The position numbers and the translations under genes were made by a program. Below are positions 58,121-64,000 of a DNA stretch of 64,000 nucleotides, piece after piece. The notes below the pieces were generated by a model. The model was not told the DNA's origin. It worked only from the letters and a program-made list of their open reading frames with translations, and ran no database searches. The DNA is from Struthio camelus (lineage: Eukaryota; Chordata; Aves; Struthioniformes; Struthionidae). How positions within the stretch are numbered: the stretch's first letter is position 1; each line of letters opens with the position of its first letter. The stretch covers positions 5,890,001-5,954,000 of the forward strand of contig NC_090947.1 in NCBI RefSeq assembly GCF_040807025.1, given 5' to 3'.

Positions 58121-61100
58121 TTCTGCTAATTGATGCACAGACTATGTTGTATAATACTTCCACTAATATAAAGGAGAGAGATATCCATTGCGTTACAGTG
58201 CGTAACAGCTGGCACTGTGATCTTTGTAAAGAAAGAGATGTCTTGCACCCTCGTATAACCGATCAGTCATGCCCCCGGGGAGTCTTGAACCTGTTGGCTG
58301 ATTTCTCTCGAATCTAATAGTTTCTCCAAGCCTTGTGAGAACGGTTTAGGTGAGGCAGCTCTCCCCTAAAGAGCTCCCCATGGGGAGAAAGGCTCCCAAT
58401 GTGGATTTACCTTCTGTTAGTTTCCAAAGAATCCAGTAACACACAAAAAAGAAGAGGAAGCTTTACTGATTTTGCTGCTCATAGAACTAACGATTTGACT
58501 CTACTAGTGAACTATGTGTATAGTTGTATAGGAGGAGAAACCTGCTCGAAACCTCTTTGTGCTGATTGCCATCTATAAAAAGATCTTGACAACCTCTTCT
58601 CTGAAAAGCTCTCACACCTCCACTCCACAGCAAGCCTTTGATGTTTAACAAGTGGGTAGTCCTTGAAACGCCTTTGTTTTGTCTCCTGTGCCGTTCAGCT
58701 CATGCTCACACGTGAACCCTGACAAACCTCTTCCCCAGCCCGTGTCCCCCTAGGAGTGCTGGCAGAGCTCCCCCTCGTGCAAGGGATCTGATTTCTCCTG
58801 ACGCTGTCATAAACCCTTCTCTTTCAACAGGTCCTTGCTTCATTCGAGGTTCAGCGAGAGGTCTGTACAACTTCTAGTGAACAGTCCATTTCCCTATTGC
58901 TCAAGATGAAATATCAAGCACTCGGGCCGTTCTGTCTGCAGCCACTTGCACGGTACAAAGAACAAAGACCTTGGTTGGACGAGTGCATATCAAACCTCTT
59001 AACGTGGATAAATTGTTGTCCCTCTAGGCGACTCCACAGACTTGGCATGAAGCAGCTGAAAATCTCAACCTTCTTATAATTTTAGTTGTATCAAGCTTGT
59101 TGGTTGAGGTGGATCCACTTGATACGTCAGGTGTCCTTACCTTTGACTCGGGACCCAAGAGCCTCTTGGGGCTGTCCTCTTTTTGTTGGTACCGCAGGCT
59201 TGCCAGCTATCGCGACTCTCTACCGCTGTTATGTGCCTCCTTATCTGCGCTGCTTCCATTTCCCCCCGCTGCTTTATGATATGGAAGGGGCATTGAGGTT
59301 ATCGTTTGAGATTATATAGCTAGGGCTTTCATTCTGTGGGTTCTTATCGTTGCAATTTCCTCTTGTAGGTACAGTGTGTACATCGGTGTGGAGCTGAGGT
59401 GTCTATCTGACTTCCTTAGGGGACAGAACTGCTTACAAGTCTATAGAGATAATCAGGTTGCTGAGGGAAAGAAGAGGATATTTAGCACTGAAACTAGCCT
59501 TGGGCCAGATTCGCCATCCTTATATAAACAGAGGTTCAAGAGCAATCCCTTCCTTGCTCCTTAGCTCCATTTCATATTTGACTGATATATAATGGAAGCA
59601 TCATCCATTGGTATAACGGGATCACAGAAAACAATGAGGCATGAAATTGTTTTCCTGCTTTCCCAGATAAATCCCTTGTTGTAAATTAAATAGTTTGCCC
59701 ATTTAACTACAGATGAATCACTGATGATGCCTGCATAAGTCTACTGTTAATAAGGAGAGAGATTACCTAGGACACACTTTCAGGCCTCTTAGGTGTCTCT
59801 TGCTGATGATCAAGTGCTATACTTCACTAATTGTTTCCACCAAGATAACAGGGAAGCTGAGGGAATGAGCACGGCATAACTACTCTCAGTGTATTGGATC
59901 TGAATGGATCCCAAAGGATGGAGGATATCCACGTTTTAAGTATCATCCAGTTCTCCGCGCACAGAAGGAAGCTGCCATTGGGATGGCTCTTGGGATTACA
60001 ATAAGATTAAGCCACCCACGCAGGCAGACCTTCGAAGCAGCCAGCCTTCCTGAGGCTGGCAGCACCGTTCCCTTACTGGCACGAGAGTGCTGGGCTCTGC
60101 CAGAAGTTCGGCTGGAACCCAGGACATTATGTCCTTCAGTAGGCTGCACTATTAGCTGTGCATTCATTAACCTCCTTAGTAAAGTCTGAAATTAAATGCA
60201 TACCATAGCAAACGCAATCAAGTATAACTAAGCCAATATGCAGACAGGACTTGTCCTACTTTTCACTTAATCATCTTTCTATATGAATTGGAAATACTAC
60301 TTGGTTTACACAGTGGATATCAGTTCTTCCTTTTTAAAAGAGCTTGAAATACAGTTAGTGTTTTATGCCAGTGTGTGGGGAACAAGCCCCAGAAGCAGGC
60401 TTGGGTTTGTTATGGGAAACTTATTAGCAAGAAGAGCAAGAGTTGAACCCCTCAGGCTGCCAAGTGTCAGGTTGTCTAGTGTCAGCGGTAAGAATCACTG
60501 ATGTTTCTGACTAGTCAAGTATTAATGGGCCTCCTAACAAAAATAACGTAAAATAAATGCAAGTCACAAGCTTTTATGAAAAGAACAGATTCGTATTTTA
60601 CTGCTGCAGTTCAAGCTCTTCTGCTGTGCTGTAGCTTCATGGGTCCAGTCCCGTCTGGTGGTGCTGCTGAGGGAAACTCTTCCCACTGCATCTGAAACTG
60701 AGCTTTATCCTCCAGATGCTAGATTCAGAGCTAATGTTATATACTCTCTTAAAGCCTTAGAGTTTGGTACCCCACAACGTATTTAGAGAGCTTCATTCTG
60801 GTATTAAATATACTTTTAAGGTGCAGTAAGTTGAAGTGGTGCCAAGTGCTCATGAGCTTAATGACGTTATCTGTGGTCCTGCTCTTCCCAGGAGACCTGG
60901 TGCGCTACCACCCCAAATTTAGAAGATGTTGCGTAGTAGTAAGGCAATGAAACCTTTTCAGTGTGACTCCTGCTCTATGTCTGCAGAGTTAGGGGCAGGC
61001 ATTTCACAATGTACGCTTAACATCGCGGCAACTAAATGCTTAATTAAGCTTCCTGGGGTGGGAGGGGCCCCTATATTCTACACGGCAATAGTCTTAATCT

Positions 61101-63398
61101 CTTAACCCGTCAATGGCTGTGATCAAAGTAGCTCTTCTGGTCGGTGGAGGTGAACTGCCATGAGTCCTGAGGTTAGTCCTAACAGACTCCTGTGCCCCGA
61201 TGGGAAGCGGGATCCCGCAAGAGGGGGAAAACCTCCCAAGCGACGCATTTCCGCCGCTTCTGTCTGCTTCTGGCAAATTCATGGGGTTTTTTCCAGGGCA
61301 GAGGAGGATGGGTTGTCTGACACCTGTCAGGCGCTAGTCAGTGCTCACTAAATCTGCGCAGCCAGGCATGTCTTGCAGCTCGTGGGCACTGTGCTTCAGG
61401 GGAGCCGTTTGCCTTTCCATCCCCATCCTCGTGCTGGCTGTAGCATACCTGCACCTAAAGCCTGGTGGTCCACTGCTGTCACGTGCACTTGGGTCTCTAA
61501 TCCCCGCCCCTGGCTCACAGGAAGGTTTTTATACCATTTGGCTTTCCCTTGCAGGGAGCAGTCTCATCTTGCCGACACGAACCCAGGGTGCTCAGGACCC
61601 TCCTGAGCAGAGCTGACTTGACCACAGCGCTTTTATACTCCGGAGCATCTGGCTTCAAACAGCTTCAGGCTCTTTGGTATGCCTCTCGTGCTCCAGTCTG
61701 GGAGATCTTTTGCCGTCTAATGCCGAAGAGCTGCTGCTGGAAGTCTAGCTCTGCGTTTCAGTGGGTTTCTTACCTTCAGCTGGTTCAGAAAACGTTTTGT
61801 TTTATGTTGCTGCTGGCAAACTGCATTTCACAGATTGAAGCAATAGGAGCTCCCTTTGCGCGTTCTGCGGCGCGCTGCTGCCCCGCAGACCCCACTGAGG
61901 GTAATCCCCCTGGAATTACCTAGCGTTTACGTAGAGGCCTGCGTGACAGAGGATGCTAGAGAAACAGATCTAATGGCTTCTTCTGAACTCGAAAATCTGT
62001 AAAGCTCTTCCAGGTTTAGATTAGGCCGACTAAACCAGAGGACTGTCCGTTCTCATGCATCAAGCAAGGCCATGCTGCACTCCACGCGTTAAGCTGGGCG
62101 GATGTTGCTGTTCCTCCTTTCTGTCAAGACACGAGCTATGTATATTTTTTCCTTTTGTAAAATCCTCAGAGGAAGGGAGATGAAATCACTGCCCCATTTC
62201 GTGGAACAATAAAAGTCACAGGGATGCAAAAGGACTGCCGGATTGAGGAACGCTCTTCCGCTCATTAACAAGATGTCCTGCCTGTTAAAGATGATACCAA
62301 CAGACATGTAGCATGGAAGATATCTACAGACCTGCTGTAAATATGCCTATTCAAACAAATAAGCGCTGAACCTATTGTTTAATCCTATTTTCAAAAGCAC
62401 TAACAATCTCTTTTCATTTTTACAGAGACCGTCCTTAGTATCGGAAAGTGTCAGCTTTATGAAAACCTCAGCTGTGAAACAAGAAGTAAATTTTCGTACA
62501 CCTTTTCCCTTGTATTTTTCAGGGAACTGTTTTTTTTGCCCAAGGAAACAAAAAGGTTAAATGCAAAGGAGAAGCAATAAACTAAGACTTGTATTCTTGC
62601 CTAGAAGAATAAGACTGACCCAAACCTTTGCCAGAGTTAGAGCTTAACCCTGAGATTAATGCTGCTTCCCTTTGACTACGTAAATGCTGCCATCACAGCC
62701 TCATCTGCAGTTGAAACACCCTCAAAGAATATCATGCTACCTGGAAATCGGATGCGGAAATTACAGCACCCTCAGGGGGTCACCTACTCCATTGCTGCTA
62801 AGGCAAAATCAGCTAGATTGAATGTCTACTAGAAATGGATCCATTCTCATGGATCGTGTTTTCTAGATGGGTGCTCATGCCTATGCTCTTCTGTGGTCCA
62901 TGTTTTTGCCTTGTGCTGCCTTAATTTGGTGCATTACTTATCTTGTACTCTTGCTAGGAGTACCTATATTGGAAAGACTGCTTTGTTTCTTGCTGATGAT
63001 ACTTAAGCCGCAATAATCCTGCGGGGACTTTTTTCTACATGGTATCAAAGACAAATTGTTCAAGTTTGGATCCTGTTGTAAAGGCCAACCTACTTCTTTC
63101 ACAGAAGCCAGAGTCAGCATTAGAGATTTAAGTTAAGTGGTGTTTTTTCATGTTACCTAAGACTTTTCTGCTTTGGACTGAGAATATAATTAGTTCCACA
63201 GTTATCACTAAACTAATGCAATGTTTCTGCCTAAGTTAGCAGAAACGTTTAAGTGGCTAGTCCCCTTACAGCTCCCAAACGCTTATAATTTGTGGTCCTC
63301 ACTTGTGGAGGATTTGGACCTAACTCCCAGCTGCGGTGGAGATCCCACCCCACTGCCTTTGATTGCCTTCAGATCATCCCTGCATCTTTGATTTAACT
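58121..63398. other. Intergenic sequence, no gene recognised
   Basis: Over 5 kb without a recognisable gene. A short 'gggccagattcgcc' at 59503-59516 may be the end of a sauropsid palindromic repeat. A perfect stem GCCAGCCT/AGGCTGGC with a 5-base loop lies at 60040-60060. A plus-strand frame of 124 codons (61549-61923) is not recognisable. Confidence 0.55.
60040..60060. repeat. Perfect stem-loop, 8-bp arms
   Basis: GCCAGCCT (60040-60047) and AGGCTGGC (60053-60060) pair around the loop TCCTG. It is a stable small hairpin; no T-rich tract or gene follows, and intrinsic terminators are not expected in a vertebrate. Confidence 0.6.
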
Positions 63399-63445
63399 TC
63401 ATCTAACTATAGCTCGCTGGCAAATGACAATTCATAGTTAGATGA
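63399..63445. repeat. Inverted repeat with perfect 12-bp arms
   Basis: TCATCTAACTAT (63399-63410) and ATAGTTAGATGA (63434-63445) are exact reverse complements around 23 bases. Outside the perfect arms pairing resumes after a small gap ('ctttgatttaact' on the left against 'ttttcaaag' on the right), so the whole structure could reach about 70-75 bases, the size of a MITE or a microRNA precursor. Neither is proven. Confidence 0.65.
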
Positions 63446-64000
63446 TTTTCAAAGTCTAATTGCTCCAGATTCTTCTCAGTACTTCAGAACTTCTTAATTG
63501 TATTAGCCAAGGTGAGGATAATTGCTGCTTTCATATCCTTGAAACTTCTCATACAAAAGAGGATTATGCAAGAATATGCTCATTCCCTCCAATAAATGAT
63601 CTCTCTGTTATTAGGGAGTGTGCGCGGAGGGACTGCTGGGAAGCATTCCACTGAACCATTATGTACTTGAACAAAACCTGAAACTTGCAGATACAAGGCT
63701 AAATTATAGTCTGGGGCAATCATCAGAACACAATTATTTTCTGGAGGTTGTTCCTTCAGAAGACGAATGAGCCCCAAATTTACAAATAACCCAATATTTT
63801 GCATGTTGGGGATCCTCTGAGCAGGCAAAATCTCCTATTTATAGGTCTGTCCCGATGCCAACATGGTCCTGATTAAAATTAGTCTGTGCCAGCCAGTGGC
63901 CTTATCTTTTGCTTTGTTCCTGAGCTCCTGGGCCAGGGACCTTTCTTCTCCCCTGGTCTGTATAGCTTCAGGATCTTAAGCTGTATCCAGGGCTCCTAGA
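63446..64000. other. Intergenic sequence, no gene recognised
   Basis: Nothing assignable was seen in the last 550 bases. Confidence 0.55.

Noticed and set aside
1-64000. CRISPR arrays, operons, phage or plasmid functions
   Set aside because: No regularly spaced repeats, no bacterial gene density and no ribosome binding sites; composition and repeats are those of a vertebrate nuclear genome.

Overview
This looks like noncoding nuclear DNA from a sauropsid vertebrate, most likely a bird. I found no convincing complete gene, no bacterial or phage gene content, no tRNA or rRNA gene and no CRISPR array. The case for a sauropsid is: two CR1 LINE 3'-end fragments, one of the short avian type (15345-15635) and one of an older type shared with crocodilians and turtles (5255-5715); worn MIR-type SINE copies; several short palindromic repeats built around 'agtcaatg' and 'cctaag' words that are widespread in sauropsid genomes; and an isochore-like alternation of AT-rich stretches with CpG-dense patches. 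Bird rather than crocodilian or turtle is an inference, resting mainly on the second CR1.

Layout. 1-5250 is intergenic, with T16 tracts and a CpG-dense patch at 961-1320. 5255-5715 is an old CR1. 5.7-15.3 kb is intergenic with CpG-dense patches at 8461-8700 and 10561-10800 and a strong 26-bp hairpin at 9503-9528. 15.3-16.9 kb holds the avian-type CR1 and a MIR copy. 17-25 kb holds a perfect-armed palindrome (19317-19380) and the best exon-like segment of the window (minus strand, 21943-22073). 25141-25454 is a true CpG island by composition, followed directly by a possible splice acceptor and a long AT-rich stretch that reads like conserved regulatory DNA. 26-36 kb is AT-rich with a MIR-like remnant, a possible mini-exon, a palindromic repeat and a second conserved-looking block (33690-34150). 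36361-36660 is another CpG island. 36.7-48 kb carries homopolymers (A21G8, T15, A20, C17), a clear MIR copy (40535-40690) and a duplicated 20-bp motif (43821-43912). 48-49 kb has the longest ATG-started open frame (200 codons), which contains degenerate direct repeats and is probably not a gene. 54-54.5 kb is a CpG island; 55.5-58.1 kb holds palindromic repeat copies; a 12-bp-armed hairpin lies at 63399-63445.

How the parts work together: I cannot show a gene or pathway here. The most useful leads are the CpG islands without an obvious gene (possible promoters of transcripts lying mostly outside the window or of long noncoding RNAs), one exon candidate on the minus strand, and a set of small palindromes. 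I did not find a clearly novel biological system.
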